Shown: positions 1 through 14,034 of the stretch, one piece after another | How the letters are laid out: every line of letters begins with the position of its first letter | How positions within the stretch are numbered: position 1 is the stretch's first letter | Source of the DNA: Microglena sp. YARC | Lineage: Eukaryota > Chlorophyta > Chlorophyceae > Chlamydomonadales > Chlamydomonadaceae | Length of the DNA: 64,000 nucleotides | Reading direction: 5' to 3' | Assembly: GCA_022414725.1 (NCBI GenBank) | Contig: CM039462.1 | Coordinates: 119,578,470 to 119,642,469, forward strand | Made by a program: the position numbers and the translations under genes | Notes under the pieces: generated by a model | Databases searched by the model: none | What the model saw: the letters and a program-made list of their open reading frames with translations, nothing else | Told to the model about the DNA's origin: nothing

Positions 1-504
1 CATTTAAACACGTGCAGTTTCTTGACAGGAAGATGCTATACCCTAGATTCGAGAAGGAAAAGGAAAAAAAGAGTGACAAAGAGTAAAGTAAAAGAAAAGA
101 AAGACGAGGAACCCAAAGCTTATAGGGAGACTAGAGCCAATCTAAAAGAAAGAAAGAGACAGAACGCACATCGCGTGGCTTGAAATTGCCTTAACTCGAC
201 GGTGCCACACCAAGAATCGCACGCGTAATTTATTTGTTAAACTGCCGGGTGCCGTGAGATGGAAAGTACACACCTCTAACAGGAAAAAAGGGAAGGTAAG
301 GAGAAGATGGAATTAGAGAAAATGGCGTGGCCTTTGGATTGGGAGAAGAAGTTGGGCTCGAAGAAGTTGCTCGAACGGAAGAGGTGTTGCTCGAAGAGGT
401 TGCTCGAGGTTGCTCGGAGAGGTTGCTCGCGTACACCCTGAGAAAAGAGGTTGCCCAGTCCCTACTTTAGACCTGTACCAGGGGGGGGGGCTAAACCGGG
501 TAAC
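1..504. other. unassigned sequence left of the macrosatellite
   Basis: No gene recognised. The first ~200 bases are A-rich; 340-430 has a short degenerate repeat of GTTGCTCGA-type units. The short open frames here encode nothing recognisable and are not conserved in the downstream copies of the repeat. Confidence 0.5.
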
Positions 505-3500
505 CCCGATCCGCCCTGGCACTTGTTTTTCAATAGAGCGGTCGAACAACTTAAGAGACAGGTTACGGGTAACAGAAGTACGGGTAGTACATGGAGACAA
601 GATCAGGTACGCCTGTGCACTTGGTGGCTTTGGTAGCCTCCCCCCGGTGGCGCGTTCAATCGGTGGAATGGATAATCTGACGGCTTGCATGCCTGCAATT
701 CCTGCTAATGGGAATTGCTCTGCGATTCAACTAAGTTAGTCGCGCTCTGCCATTCTGCTGGTTCTTGCGCTCCAGCAATCTCTGCTATGAGTTCTTGCGC
801 TCAGCAATTGTGCTAAGTTCGATGCGCTCTGCCATTCTGCTGAGGTTCTTGCGCTCGGCCATTCTGCGATTGGTTCTTGCACTTAGGCATTCTGCTCAGT
901 GTAGATGCGCCTCATCAATTCTGCTTGAGGTCTTGCGCTCTGCATTTCTGCTCAGGTAGATGCGCTTCAGCAATTCTGCTCTGGTAGTTGCGCTCCAGCA
1001 ATTCTGGTAAGTAAGATGCCGCTCAGCAATTCTGCTGAGGGTTCTTGCGCATCGCAATTCTGGTCAGGTAGTTGCGCTCAAAGCAATTCTACGTCAGAAG
1101 GTAGTTGCGCTCGGCCAATTCTGCTGAGTTGTAGATGCGCTCAGCAATCCTGCTGAGGTAGGACGCGCCTTTGCCAATTTTGTGAAGGTAGGTGCACTGT
1201 GCGATTCCGTGTAAGGTAGGTGCGCTCAGCAACCCTGTGAAGGTAGATGCTCTCAGCCATTGTCTGCTTATGAAGTTGCGCTCAGCCAATTCTGCTAATT
1301 TTGATGCTCTCAGCCATTCTGCCTTACGAAGTTGCGCTCAGCAAGTCTGCTAAGTGTTGTGGATGCGCTTTGCAATCTCGCCGACTCGAGGTAATAAACT
1401 GCCGAGGTGAAAACGTACAAGCGGCGTGGTCACACCTGGAAGTAGAAGCAGCCCCCCCGTGTAGCACCAGCCCGTGGCACCCTCTTCAAGCCCACAGGTC
1501 GACCAGGAGCGGAACATGAAGCAATGGTAATATCCGCTAGCAACACTGAGTGGTTCACGAGCAGGTAGCAAAGAGGAGGCGCAGTATAGACAAATCAAAA
1601 ATTGATGGCCAAGTCATTGAGATGAACTTAGAGTACTGAAAACGGCAACTCGTGGAATTACTCACACGGCAATTTGGTCCTCTTAGCGGCAAGTCGGCTA
1701 GGAGCGGAAGCATAACTCAATGGTGATAAACGGGCATAGGGACACGGAGTAGTCGCAGCACTAACGGTCCACGACCACGATTGGGAGGAGGTGCATGTAT
1801 AAATATATCAAAAATCGATAGCCTAGACAATGATATAAACTACAGCACAGAAAACAAAAACTCACGAATAACCTGCAACTGCAATTTGGTCAAACAAGTG
1901 TGCAAGTGGTCACTTGTTTTCAATCTCGCAGTTTGGTAACACAATGTACATCAGTACTGCAGTTCATCTCTTGGCAGAACATCTCACTGGGCTGTAATTT
2001 TGTAATGTAGTAGTACTTATTCGATAGAACTCACTGGCAGACATCAGCAGGACACCCGTACTTGTTTTTCAATAGAGCGGTCGAACAACTTAAGAGACAG
2101 GTTACGGGGTACAGAAGTACGGGTAGTACATGGAGACAAATCAGTACGCCTTGCCTTGGTGGCTTTGGTAGCCTCGGTGGCGCGTTCAAATCGATGGATG
2201 GCGATAAATCTGACAGCTTGCATGCCTGCATTCCTGCTAAATGGGAATTGCTCTGCCGATTCAACTAAGTTAGTCGCGCTCTGCCATTCTGCTGAGGTTC
2301 TTGCGCCTCAGCAATTCTGCTATGGTTCTTGCGCGCAGCAATTGTGCTAAGTTCGATGCGCTCTGCCATTCTGGCTGAAGGTTCTTGCGCTCGGCCATTC
2401 TGCGATGGTTCTTGCACTTAGGCATTCTGCTCAGGTAGATGCGCTCAGCAATTCTGCTGAGGTTCTTGCGCTCTGCATTTACTGCTCCAGGTAGATGCGG
2501 CTCAGCAATTCTGCTCTGGTAGTTGCGCTCAGCAATTCTGGTAAGTAAGAATGCGCTCAGCAATTCTGCTGAGGTTCTTGCGCATCGCAATTCTGGTCAG
2601 GTAGTTGCGCTCAGCAATTCTGAACTCAGGTAGTTGCCCTCGGCAATTCTGCTGAGATAGATTGCGCTCAGCAATCCTGCTGAGGTAGACGCGCTTTGCA
2701 ATTTTGTTAAGGTAGGTGCACTGTGCGATTCCGTGAAGGTAGGTGCCGCTCAGCAACCCTGTGAAGGTAGATGCTCTCAAGCCATTCTGCCTTATGAAGT
2801 TGCGCTCCGCAATTCTGCTAATTTTGATTGCTACTCAGCCATTCGCTTACGAAGTTGCGCCTCAGCAAGTTCTGCTAATGTTGATGCGCTTTGGCAATCT
2901 CGCCGACTCGAGGTAATAAACTGCCGAAGGTGAAAACGTACAAGCGGCCACACCTGGAAGTTGTAGAAGCAGCCCCCCCAGGTAGCACCACCCGTAGCAC
3001 CCCTCTTCAAAGCCACAGTCGACCAGTGAGCGGAACATGAAGCAATGGCTATATCGCCGCTAGAGGCAACCACTAGAGTGGTTTCACGGCAGCACGGCCT
3101 ACAAGCCAATGACGGAGGCGCAGGGTATACACAAATCATGCAATAATGCGTTGAGATGGCTCAGTCATTGAGATGAACTATAGTACTGAAAACGGCAACT
3201 CGTGAATTACTCACACTGGCAATTGGTCCTACTTAGCGGCAAGTCGGCTAGGAGCGGAACATAACTCAATGGTATAAACGGGCATAGGGACACGGATAGT
3301 CGGCAGCACTAACGGTCCACGAACCACGATTGGGAGGAGGTGCATGTATAAATATATCAAAAATCGATGGCCTAGACAATGATATAAACTACAGCACAGA
3401 AAACAAAAACTCACGAATAACCTGCAACTGCAATTAGATGGTCAAACAAGTGTGCAAGTGGTCACTTGTCGGCATTTTTCGAATCTCGACAGTTTTGGTT

Positions 3501-6500
3501 AACACAATTGTTACATGTACAGTACTGCAGTCGGGGTCATCTCTTGGCAGAACATCTCAGACTGGGGCCTGAGCGATTTTGTAATGTAGTAGTACTTATT
3601 CGATAGAACTCTACTGGCAGACATCAGCAGGACACCCGTTACTTGTTTTTCAATAGAGCGTCGAAACAATCTTAAGAGACAGGTTACGGGGGTACAGAAG
3701 TACGGGTAGTACATGGAGACAATCAGTACGCCTTGCCTTGGTGGCTTTGGTGAAGCTCTCGCGTGGATGCGCGTGTCAGATGATGGATGGAGAATAATCT
3801 GACGGCTTGCATGCCTGCATTCCTGCTAATGGGAATTGCTCTGCGATTCAACTAAGTTAGTCGCGCTCTCCTGCCATTCTGCTGAGGTTTCTTGCGCGCT
3901 CAGCAATTCTGCCTATGGTTCTTGCGCTCAGCAATTGTGCTAAGTTCGATGCGCTCTGCCATTCTGCTGAGGTTCTTGCGCTCGGCCCATTCTGCGATGG
4001 TTCTTGCACTTAGGCAATTTGCCTCAGGTAGATGCGCTCAGCAATTCTGCTGAGGTTCTTTGCGCTCTGCATTTCTGCTCAGGCAGATGCGCTCAGCAAT
4101 TCTGCCCCCTGGTAGTTGCGCCTCAGCAATTCTGGTAAGTAAGATGCGCTCAGCAATTCTGCTTGAGGTTCTGCGTATCGCAATTTCTGGTCAAGGTAGT
4201 TGCCCCGCTCAGCAATTCTACTCAGGGCGTAGTTGCGCTCTCTTGGCACACTAGAGTCTGCTGACGTTAGATGCGCTCAGCAATCCTGCTGAGGTAGACG
4301 CGCTTTGCAATTTTGTTAAGGTAAGGTGCACTGTGCGATTCGTGAAGGTAGGTGCCGCTCCAGCAACCCTGTGAAGGCGGTAGATGCTCTCAGCCATTCT
4401 GCTGTATGAAGTTGCGCTCCGCAATTCTGCTAATTTTTGATGCTCTCAGCCATTCTGCTTACGGAAAGTTTGGCGCTCAGCAAGTCTGCTAATGGATGTC
4501 TGATGCCGCTTTGGCAATCTCGCCGACTCGAGGTAATAAACTGCCGAGGTGAAAACGTACAAGCGGCCACAATACCTGGAAGTAGAAGCAGCCCCCCGGT
4601 AGGCACCACCCGTGGCACCCCGCCTCTTCAAGCCACAGGTCGAGTTCCAGGAGCGGAACATGAAGCAATGGTATATTTCCGCTAGCAACACTGAGTGGTT
4701 CACGAGCAGGTACAAGAGGAGGCCGCAGGTATAGACAAATCAAAAAATTGATGGCCAAGTCATTGAGATGAACTATAGTACTGAAAACGGCAACTCGTGA
4801 ATTACTCATCACGGCAATTTGGTCCTCTTAGCGGCAAGTCGGCTAGGAGCGGAACATAACTCAATGGTATAAACGGGCATAGGACACGGAGTAGTCGGCA
4901 GCACTAACGGTCCACGACCACGATGTTGGGAGGAAGGCGCATGTATAAATATATCAAAAATCGATAGGACAATGATATAAACTACAGCACAGAAAACGAA
5001 AACTCACGAATAACCTGCAACATGCAATTTGGTCAAACAAGTGTGCAAGTGGTCACTTGTTTTTTCAATCTCGCAGTTTGGTAACACAATGTACATCAGT
5101 AACTGCAGTTCATCTCTTGGCAGAACATCTCACTGGGCTGTAATTTTGTAATGTCAGTAGTACTTATTCGAATAGAACTCACTGGCAGACATCAGCAGGA
5201 CACCCGTACTTGTTTTTCAATAGAGCGTCGTGTAACAACTTTAGAGACAGGTTTACGGGGTACAGGAAGTACGAGTACATGGAGACAAATCAGTACGCCT
5301 TGCCTTTGGTGGCTTTGGTAGCCTCGGTGGCGCGTTTCAATCGATGGATGGATAATCTGACGGCGTTGCATGCCTGCATTCTTGCTAATGGGAATTGCTC
5401 TGCAATTCAACTAAGTTAGTCGCGCCTGCTCATTTCTGCTGAGGTTTCTTGCGCTCAGCAATTCCTGCTATGGTTTCTTGCGCTCAGCAATTGGCTAAGC
5501 TCGATGCGCTCTGCCATTCTGCTGAGGTTCTGGGCGCTCGGCCCATTCTGCGATGTGTTATTGCACTTTAGGCACTGCTCAAGGTAGAGCGCTCAGCAAT
5601 TCTGGCTGAGGTTCTTGCGCTCTGCATTTCTGCTCAGGTAGATGCGCTCAGCAATTCTGCTCTGGTAGTTGCGCTCAGCAATTCTGGTAAGTAAGATGCG
5701 CTCAGCAATTTCTGCTGAGGTTCTTGCGCATCGCAATTCTGGTCAGGTAGTTTGCGCTCAGCAATTCTACTCAGGTAGTTGCGCTCGGCAATTCTGCTGA
5801 GTTTAGATGCGCTCAGCAATCCTGCTGAGGTAGACGACGCTTTGCAATTTTGTTAAGGTAGGTGCACTGTGCGATTCCGTGAAGGTAGGTGCGCTCAGCA
5901 ACCCTGTGAAGGTAGATGCTCTCAGCCATTCTGCTCATGAAGTTGCGCTCAGCAATTCTGCTAATTTTGATGCTCTCAGCCATTCTGCTTACGAAGTTGC
6001 GCTCAGCAAGTCTGCTAATGTTGATGCGCTTGCAATCTCGCCGACTCGAGGTAATAAACTGCCGAGGATGAAAACGTACAAGCGGCCACACCTGGAAGTA
6101 GAAGCAGCCCCCCCGGTAGCACCACCCGTAGCACCCCTCTTCCAAGCCACAGGTCGACCAGGAAGCGGAACATGAAGCAATGGTATATTCCCGCTAGCAC
6201 ACACTGAGTGGTTTCACGAGCAGTACAAGAGGAGGCGCAGGTATCAGACAAATCAAAAAAATTGATGGCCAAGTCATTGAGATGAACTATAGTACTGAAA
6301 ACGGCAACGCGTGAATTACTCACACGGCAATTTGGTCCTCTTAGCGGCAAGTCGGCTAGGAGCGGAACATAACTCAATGGTATATAACGAGCCGCATAGG
6401 GACACGGATAGTCGGCAGCACTAACGGTCCACGACCACGTATTGGGAGGAGCCGCGCATGTATTAAATATATCAAAAATCGATAGCCTAGAACAATGATA

Positions 6501-7960
6501 TAGAACTACAGCACAGCAAAACAAAAAGACAGAACTCACGAATAACCTGCAACTGCAATTTGGTCAAACAAGTGTGCAAGTGGTCACTTGTTTTTCAATC
6601 TCGCAGTTTTGGTAACACAATGCTACATCAGTACTGGCGTTCATCTCTCTTGGCAGAACATCTCACTGGGCTGTAATTTTGTAATGTAGTAGTACTTATT
6701 CGAATAGAACTCACTGGCAGACATCAGCAGACACCCGTACTTGTTTTTTCAATAGAGCGGATCGAACAACTTAAGAGACAAGTTCTTACGGGTACAGAAG
6801 TACGCGGTAGTACATGGAGACAAATCAGTACGCCTTTGCCTTGGTGGCTTGGTAGCCTCGGTGGCGCGTTCAATGCGATGGATTAATCCTGACGGCTTGC
6901 ATGCGCTGCATTCCTGCTAATGCGGAATTTGCTCTGCCGATTCAACTAAGTTAGTCGCGCTCTGCGCATTCTTGCTGAGGTTTCTCTTGCGCTTCAGCAA
7001 TTCTGCTTATGGTTCTTGCGCTCAGCAATTGTGCTAAGTTTGGATGCGCTCCTGCCGATTACTGCTGAGGTTTCCTTGCGCTCGCGGCATTCTGCGATGG
7101 TTCTTGCACTTAGGCAATTCTGCTCAGGTGATTGCGCTCAGCAATTCTGCTGAGTTCTGCGCTCTGCATTTCGCTCAGGCAGATGCGCTCAGCAATTCTC
7201 CCTGGTAGTTTGCGCTCACATGCCAATCTGGTAAGTAAGAATGCGCTCAGCCAATTCTGCCTGAGGTTGCTTGCGCTCGCAATTCTGGTCAGGTCGTTGC
7301 CGCTCAAGCAAATTCTACTCAAGGTAGTTGCGCTCAGGCAATTCTGCTGAGATTTAGATGCGCTCAAGCATCCTGCTGAGGGTAGACGCGCTTTTGCAAT
7401 TTTGTTTTAAGGTAGGTGTAAACACTGTTGCATCCGTGAGTAGGTGCGACTCAGCAAACCCTGTGGAAGTAGATGCTTCTTCAGCCATTCTGCTTATGAG
7501 TTGCGCTCCGCAATTCTGCCTTTATTTTGATGCTCTCAGCCATTTTCTGCTTACGAAGTTGCGCTCAGCAAGTCTGCTAATGTTGATGCGCTTTTGTGCA
7601 ACTCTCGCCGACTTCGAGGTAATAAACTGCCGTGTGAAAAACGTACAAGGGCCACAACCTGGAAGTAGAAGCAGCCCCCACCGGTAGCACCACCCGTAGC
7701 CCACTCTTCAGCCCAGGTCGACCAGGAGCGGAACATGAAGCAATGGTAATATCCGCTAGCAACACTGAGTGGTTCACGGAGCAGGTAACAAGAGGAGGCA
7801 CAGGTAACGACAAATCAAAAAAATTGATGGCCAAGTCATTGAGATGAACTATAGTACTGAAAACGCAACTCGATGAATTATCACCAACGGCAAAATTTGG
7901 TCCTCTTAGCGGCAAAGTCGGCCTAGAGCGAGGAAACAATAACTCAATGTATAAACGGGC
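505..7960. repeat. ~1.55-kb macrosatellite, five tandem copies
   Basis: The anchor CTTGTTTTTCAATAGAGCG recurs near 523, 2064, 3642, 5210 and (one extra T) 6743, a spacing of about 1530-1580 bp. Each copy has the same order: anchor and ~200 bp of single-copy sequence, a block of ~27-bp subrepeats, then ~700 bp that includes a short AT-rich stretch (TATAAATATATC) and the CAAACAAGTGTGCAAGTGG segment. The last copy runs into the assembly gap, so the array length is unknown. Copies differ mainly by one-base insertions and deletions, more like sequencing error than biological divergence. No open frame is conserved between copies, so no gene is called. Confidence 0.9.
735..1375. repeat. ~27-bp hairpin subrepeats inside each macrosatellite copy
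   Basis: About 22 degenerate units built on TGCGCTCAGCAATTCTGCTG. The core CTCAGCA-ATTC-TGCTGAG is a perfect 7-bp stem with a 4-base loop. Equivalent blocks lie near 2276-2905, 3860-4515, 5420-6035 and 6955-7600. The minus strand reads as RIAERNYLS-like peptide repeats, which explains the short open frames here; they break in every copy and are not taken as genes. Confidence 0.85.
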
Positions 7961-8960
7961 NNNNNNNNNNNNNNNNNNNNNNNNNNNNNNNNNNNNNNNN
8001 NNNNNNNNNNNNNNNNNNNNNNNNNNNNNNNNNNNNNNNNNNNNNNNNNNNNNNNNNNNNNNNNNNNNNNNNNNNNNNNNNNNNNNNNNNNNNNNNNNNN
8101 NNNNNNNNNNNNNNNNNNNNNNNNNNNNNNNNNNNNNNNNNNNNNNNNNNNNNNNNNNNNNNNNNNNNNNNNNNNNNNNNNNNNNNNNNNNNNNNNNNNN
8201 NNNNNNNNNNNNNNNNNNNNNNNNNNNNNNNNNNNNNNNNNNNNNNNNNNNNNNNNNNNNNNNNNNNNNNNNNNNNNNNNNNNNNNNNNNNNNNNNNNNN
8301 NNNNNNNNNNNNNNNNNNNNNNNNNNNNNNNNNNNNNNNNNNNNNNNNNNNNNNNNNNNNNNNNNNNNNNNNNNNNNNNNNNNNNNNNNNNNNNNNNNNN
8401 NNNNNNNNNNNNNNNNNNNNNNNNNNNNNNNNNNNNNNNNNNNNNNNNNNNNNNNNNNNNNNNNNNNNNNNNNNNNNNNNNNNNNNNNNNNNNNNNNNNN
8501 NNNNNNNNNNNNNNNNNNNNNNNNNNNNNNNNNNNNNNNNNNNNNNNNNNNNNNNNNNNNNNNNNNNNNNNNNNNNNNNNNNNNNNNNNNNNNNNNNNNN
8601 NNNNNNNNNNNNNNNNNNNNNNNNNNNNNNNNNNNNNNNNNNNNNNNNNNNNNNNNNNNNNNNNNNNNNNNNNNNNNNNNNNNNNNNNNNNNNNNNNNNN
8701 NNNNNNNNNNNNNNNNNNNNNNNNNNNNNNNNNNNNNNNNNNNNNNNNNNNNNNNNNNNNNNNNNNNNNNNNNNNNNNNNNNNNNNNNNNNNNNNNNNNN
8801 NNNNNNNNNNNNNNNNNNNNNNNNNNNNNNNNNNNNNNNNNNNNNNNNNNNNNNNNNNNNNNNNNNNNNNNNNNNNNNNNNNNNNNNNNNNNNNNNNNNN
8901 NNNNNNNNNNNNNNNNNNNNNNNNNNNNNNNNNNNNNNNNNNNNNNNNNNNNNNNNNNNN
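7961..8960. other. assembly gap of exactly 1000 N
   Basis: All bases are N. A round 1000 suggests a placeholder rather than a measured distance. It separates the macrosatellite from the LTR array, so their adjacency is unproven. Open frames that cross it are meaningless. Confidence 0.99.
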
Positions 8961-9017
8961 GAGAGAGATCCCCGCCTTCTTTGCCGCCTTGTGGGCCCCT
9001 TCCCCTGACCTTTCGCC

Positions 9018-10050
9018 ATGCGGACCGCGCGGGTCAATACCCCAAGTTCGACGGTAAGGGAACCACTTGAAACCTTGATACCTGTTACAAAGGAACATGA
9101 CCAAGACCCATGCCTGGACAGTTTCTGCAGGCACTCCAGGCTTCATGGTGACAGTGACTGTTGACTTTATTCCGTTTCTGGAGAACCAAACGGATGGCAT
9201 GCACTATCTCACTTCGCGCCAGCAGCTGACATCATCCTTGCCTATCAGAACGTCTTACTTGCTATTGGCCCCAACCCACATTTGTGACTCCAGTACACTC
9301 CATCCTATTCTCGGCTGTTGCTGCTGCCTGTCGGCCACCAAAATGCAGCATCTGCTTTGCGCTAATTGAGAACTGAGTATGGAGCCGCGCTTCATCATGT
9401 TAGATCCTCCTATCTCGAACGTCACTTCCACCACCATCAGACTCTCTAAACTTCTCTCGCCACTCATCATCCACCCTCGCAATTGCAGCTCTCACCCCTT
9501 CGCCGAGTCATCCAGGTCCTTGCTGACGCGCATGCGCTCACGCACTACCCGTCCGCGAGTTGTAACTTACGCCCGTTGCCATTTCCGTGAATGCTCCTCC
9601 TCCCCCTCCAAGATGCTCAGAACCCCTATAAATCCCCTGTTCTCTGGCCCCTTGGATGACGGCCAAACTCAAGGCCAATCGGTCTCCGCGCAAGCGCCGC
9701 CAGAAGGATCCGTGGCCAGGAATGGACCCTGATTTTTCAAAGGAACATCGCAGAAGGTCGACACAAGACAACGCAGAAACCTCCGCCCAGGCCGCCTCCC
9801 AGGCCCCCTCCTGTACACCACGACGCGACTAGTGCCCCATTTAGTGCGGGCCAGGATTCTGGGATTGGCGAAGATGATCCTCGCTGGATATCGACCTAAC
9901 CTGAGGACCGCCACACATCTGCACCTCTCAGACCCAGCTCTGTGCCCCCAGTGCCCCCTGTCCATCCAGATATGCCGCATAGTCCTGGATGTACCCGAGT
10001 GGAAGGAGGACAAATGGTTCAAAGAGCGGGAAGACCTGATTGCAATGTAA
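9018..10050 (+). pseudogene. gag-like N-terminal region, first copy (frame-broken)
   Basis: Same segment as in the third copy, starting ATG at 9018 and continuing ...QYPKFDGKG-like across indels. Similarity with the other two copies continues along the whole segment but in shifting frames. The 5' LTR of this copy is missing into the gap. Confidence 0.5.
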
Positions 10051-13000
10051 GATCTCCAGAGTCCGCCCTGCCCTGCTGTCCCTCCTGTCCTGCACACTGT
10101 CCAGAGAATAGGAAACCCCCCACGTCTGCAGGCAATGCCCACAGTAGTGGGGACCATAGAAGAACCAGAGGCAACTACTTTGAGCCTGCACCTGTCTTAT
10201 CACTGTTCTCAGGAGATAGGAACCACCCCCATCTGCAGTAATGCCACAGTAGAGAGGACCATTTAAAATGCTACTTCTGATCCAACCACCCCTGAGCATC
10301 CGCATGCTGGCACTACCAATTATGTGTTTCTAACCCTTCCCAGCCTATGGCACATTGATGGGGTACTCAGCTGCCGCATTTCCATTCACACCTGTCACTA
10401 CAACAAGCATGCTCTCGTCAGAATTACTACCTCTATCCTCCTCAATGTCCAGTGTTCTTCCTGGACATCCCATCCCACGTATGTGCTCTCTACAGGCACA
10501 GCTGTCCCTCCAGCACAACATCGGCTTGATCCTCACCTAAAGAATAGTCCCATATATGCCCGCATTACTAGTGATCCTATGGTCGCTTATAATTTCCACA
10601 CACTGGCAATTCCCATGCATCCTCAATCAGCATCCCAGCTATGATGAGACAAATGAATGACCTTATCTTTTCTCTGGACTGACTCTCAGGCTACCCTTAC
10701 ATGCCCACCTTCCCAACGAGATCAGGACCAGGAGCGGTAAAGACAACAAATATACTGCCTCTCCACTCACAGTCTGTACTGGTCTTGCCAATATACAGAT
10801 ACCAGAAGGGGGGCAGCCCTATTCCAATCAGATGTATACTACCCGAAGGCCTATTGATCACCCAGACCAGACAGACAGTCTGACCCGTGTACCTGAACTC
10901 ACGTCAAATGGTACATCATTTAGGTACCCCCGGCAGGAAGAGGGCTAGAAGTGGACTCTAACGGTTCAAAGGACTACAGACCGCCTCAATGAACTGGGCA
11001 TCCTGGCTGAGATGCGCAGACGATCGCTCGTCACGTCACCTTGCCACCCGTTCTCCTCCCACCATGCCTGCAGCCTCCAGTGCTCCTCCTCCTCCTCCTC
11101 TCCACCGATCCCTGTCTCCACCTCCCTTCCACCTCTGGCTGATCCTGCTGTCCCTCCCTGTACAAAGCCCTGCAACCTGCTCTCCCAGTACCGATCGCGA
11201 TACCAGCGAAGGTAGATAAGAGAAACCTAGGCCAGAGTATGACTATGAACTTGCTGGACACTGTGATTGGATTTGGGCACAACTCCCGGCAATGCCCCCT
11301 CAGCTCAGGAACCATTCTGGCCCATAGGCCACCCCTGGACACCCTTACCCAGCTGACTGGTCCTCTTGGACTAGCTCATCCACCATCCATAACTAGCCCT
11401 GCCACTGTCCAGGTACCCAAGCAGAAATCTAAGTGTGAGCCTTCGCCCACAACTGCTGGTACTGGTTAGCTTGTCACAGAGTAAGCAAGATATGTAGAAC
11501 GTCCTGCAGATAGGCCCAATGAGTGCCCTTAGGTTAGCAGGATCGACTGAATGCCATAGATGTTGACGTCAGCAGCTGCCACATTGACAAGCATCAATGC
11601 TAAGAGATCGTCCAAGAAGATGATACCCGTTCTGTTAGCCAGCCTAGAAGAATACCCAGGCGCACTAGTAAAACTGGGCAGCAGAACTACCAGCAACAGC
11701 AACCGAGTTAATGCCACCAGTTAAGCTAGCCGCGACCAGTAGAACAGCCAGTAAAGCTAATCCAGTATGCTATCAGAAGAGCCCACGCAGAGCCCTTAGC
11801 AGAGCCAGAGCTCCTCTAGCAGGAGCCAGAGCCTTAGTAGAGCCAGCAGACAAAACGTACAGAATTGGAGAACTGCCGACCGCCTTCCCTGTTCCAGGAG
11901 GATATACATACTCAAACCATGACCCCCACGTGGTATGACGTACACAGATTTTCTGGCACCCAGGTAAGGCGCACAGTCCTCCACTCAGATGCCACGGCTC
12001 CCAACGCCTGACATAAACAGAATAACGCCCATTATTCTGCGATCTGAGCTACACCCTGAAAGACCACAGGGAGGGGTACTACGCTCCAGGGGAACTGGGA
12101 TGACTATTCTAGATGCCACATGATGCTCTTGCCCACCCGCTACCCTGCATAGTCAACATGCTCAGGGTTTTCTCCTTAATTACAGCCCTGGATCACGATT
12201 TCTATGCAAGGTAGCAAGAACCTGAGGTCCCTCCCCCAATCTGGAGTAGAGCAGGATATGCCACCAATCCTGCACCGCTTATTAGTCCATGCCACTTGCA
12301 ACTCCAAGCTGCTACCACTCTCATAATAAGTATACACTGCTCAGCTTTTAGCCAAAATGAAAAAAGGGGGGAAAAATTTTAAGAAACCTTGGAAAAACAA
12401 AGGTGGTGGGAATACCCCATTTGCCTGCAGGGCACGCGCATCGGTCAGTGCTACTGCAATGCGAGCCCACGAGACAGGCCAGGACTCCTCATGCAATCCC
12501 ACCAGGATCAGGACAGATGGGAGCCCAGCCCCTATCCTGATCTATTAGTTGATGATGCCATCATGCCTCGGACATCAGAAGACTGTTTTCATACTCAACT
12601 TCTGCCCTCCGCTGTCTTTCACTCTGACCGCTACAGCTGACTGTGGGATGACCTGCACCGGGCCATCCAACTAGGCTTAACGAGAGATCGGGTTCTAAAA
12701 CCGCAGTATCCCATACCAGTTGATGACACTTGATCCCCTGACCCAATTATGCTAGCAGCAGCAGTTGATAGTTTGTATAAGATTACATGGATTCCCTTGC
12801 AGCCTTTCTACTTTGACTTCCCATCAGTCACCTCTGCCAACCTTCAATCTCTAACTCCTGGACATGGGCAATAACTCTTCCCTAGAATATTGATTGCATT
12901 GCAACTTGCATTGCTCCTGCTTTCTTCTATTTTAGTTTTTTCTGACCAGAGAGACACCCTGTCCCACAGGCATTCTCTCTTGCACTTTTAAGCTCACGCC

Positions 13001-13129
13001 TGCTAGTTTCATCTTTCCAAAGCATAACGTGCTTATCTGAATATTTTCAGTCCCTCTAGTTTTCCTTTAACCTCTTTCTAATTCCGGAATTCTCCACGAA
13101 TGAAGAATACCAGGGAACTTGGGGGCGGA

Positions 13130-13392
13130 TGTTACTTCACCGCGCTTTCACCGGCTACCTAGAGCTGATTAGAGTAGCACAGACTCCTCCCTGTAGGTAT
13201 TGTACTGCTGTGGCGCTGCCAGCTATGGCACGGACACTGATGCCGGTCACCTAATGAGCGTACCGTTCGCATGCCGCCAGTACTGTTCCCGCTAGCGCAA
13301 TTGATCGAATGCTTATCTAATTGTAAACAGACCCTATCCTGTACCGTCCTTCTCCGTCCTCTGTGCTTTGCCACACGCTCCGGAATACTACA
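13130..13392 (+). repeat. LTR 1 of the tandem array
   Basis: Begins TGTTACTTCACC directly after a G-rich polypurine-like tract and ends AATACTACA, so it has TG...CA ends. The other two LTRs align along its full length apart from indels. It serves as the 3' LTR of the left copy and the 5' LTR of the middle copy. Confidence 0.75.
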
Positions 13393-14034
13393 GGTTAACG
13401 GTCCCTTCGCCGTTAGACTTCGTCCTTGCTCGATCGGCCATCACGAGCTGAACGACATTCTTGATTGGGTTGTCGTCCGCACGTGCTTTCAATTGAAAGG
13501 AGTCGCAAATGAAAGGCTCCACCCGCAACGAAATCTCCCCACTCGGACACACAACTCTGTGCGGAAGATCAGCCGTGCGTTTCCGGCTGGATACCGCGCG
13601 GTCTCATTGAGCGATCAAGCTGTTTCCGTCACTCCACTCCTGGCTTCTGACATTGTCCAACCTCTTCGTCACAACTCCACCTACCTCCCCCCTCCCCCCC
13701 CCCCCCTCGCCCCGCCCCTGACACAATCTCTAACCTCCTGCGCCCCACACCACCCCGCGTGGCCCACATTCCCGCTGCTTACCGCAGCCTCCAGCCGTCT
13801 CTCCACCCTCCCAGCTGCCACCTACTCAATACCCTCCAGCCCCTTCCTAGTTGGACTCTCAAACCCAACCTTGCAATTCCCACAAAACCCTCCTCGTACC
13901 CCTCTTGTCTTCCCCACATCAACCCCAGACTCTCGAGTTTCATTTTATATGTCGCTAACTGCAGATTTCTACCTGCCCTGATCCCGCTCTTCCCGGCCCT
14001 TCTTGCGCTTTGCCCTTCCCCTGAACCTTCGCCC

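Noticed and set aside
735..1375. CRISPR-like array
   Set aside because: Hairpin repeats at ~27 bp spacing are contiguous and degenerate, with no unique spacers, and the genome is eukaryotic.
7577..9200. Long open frames of 350-490 codons
   Set aside because: They are mostly undetermined residues across the 1000-N gap.
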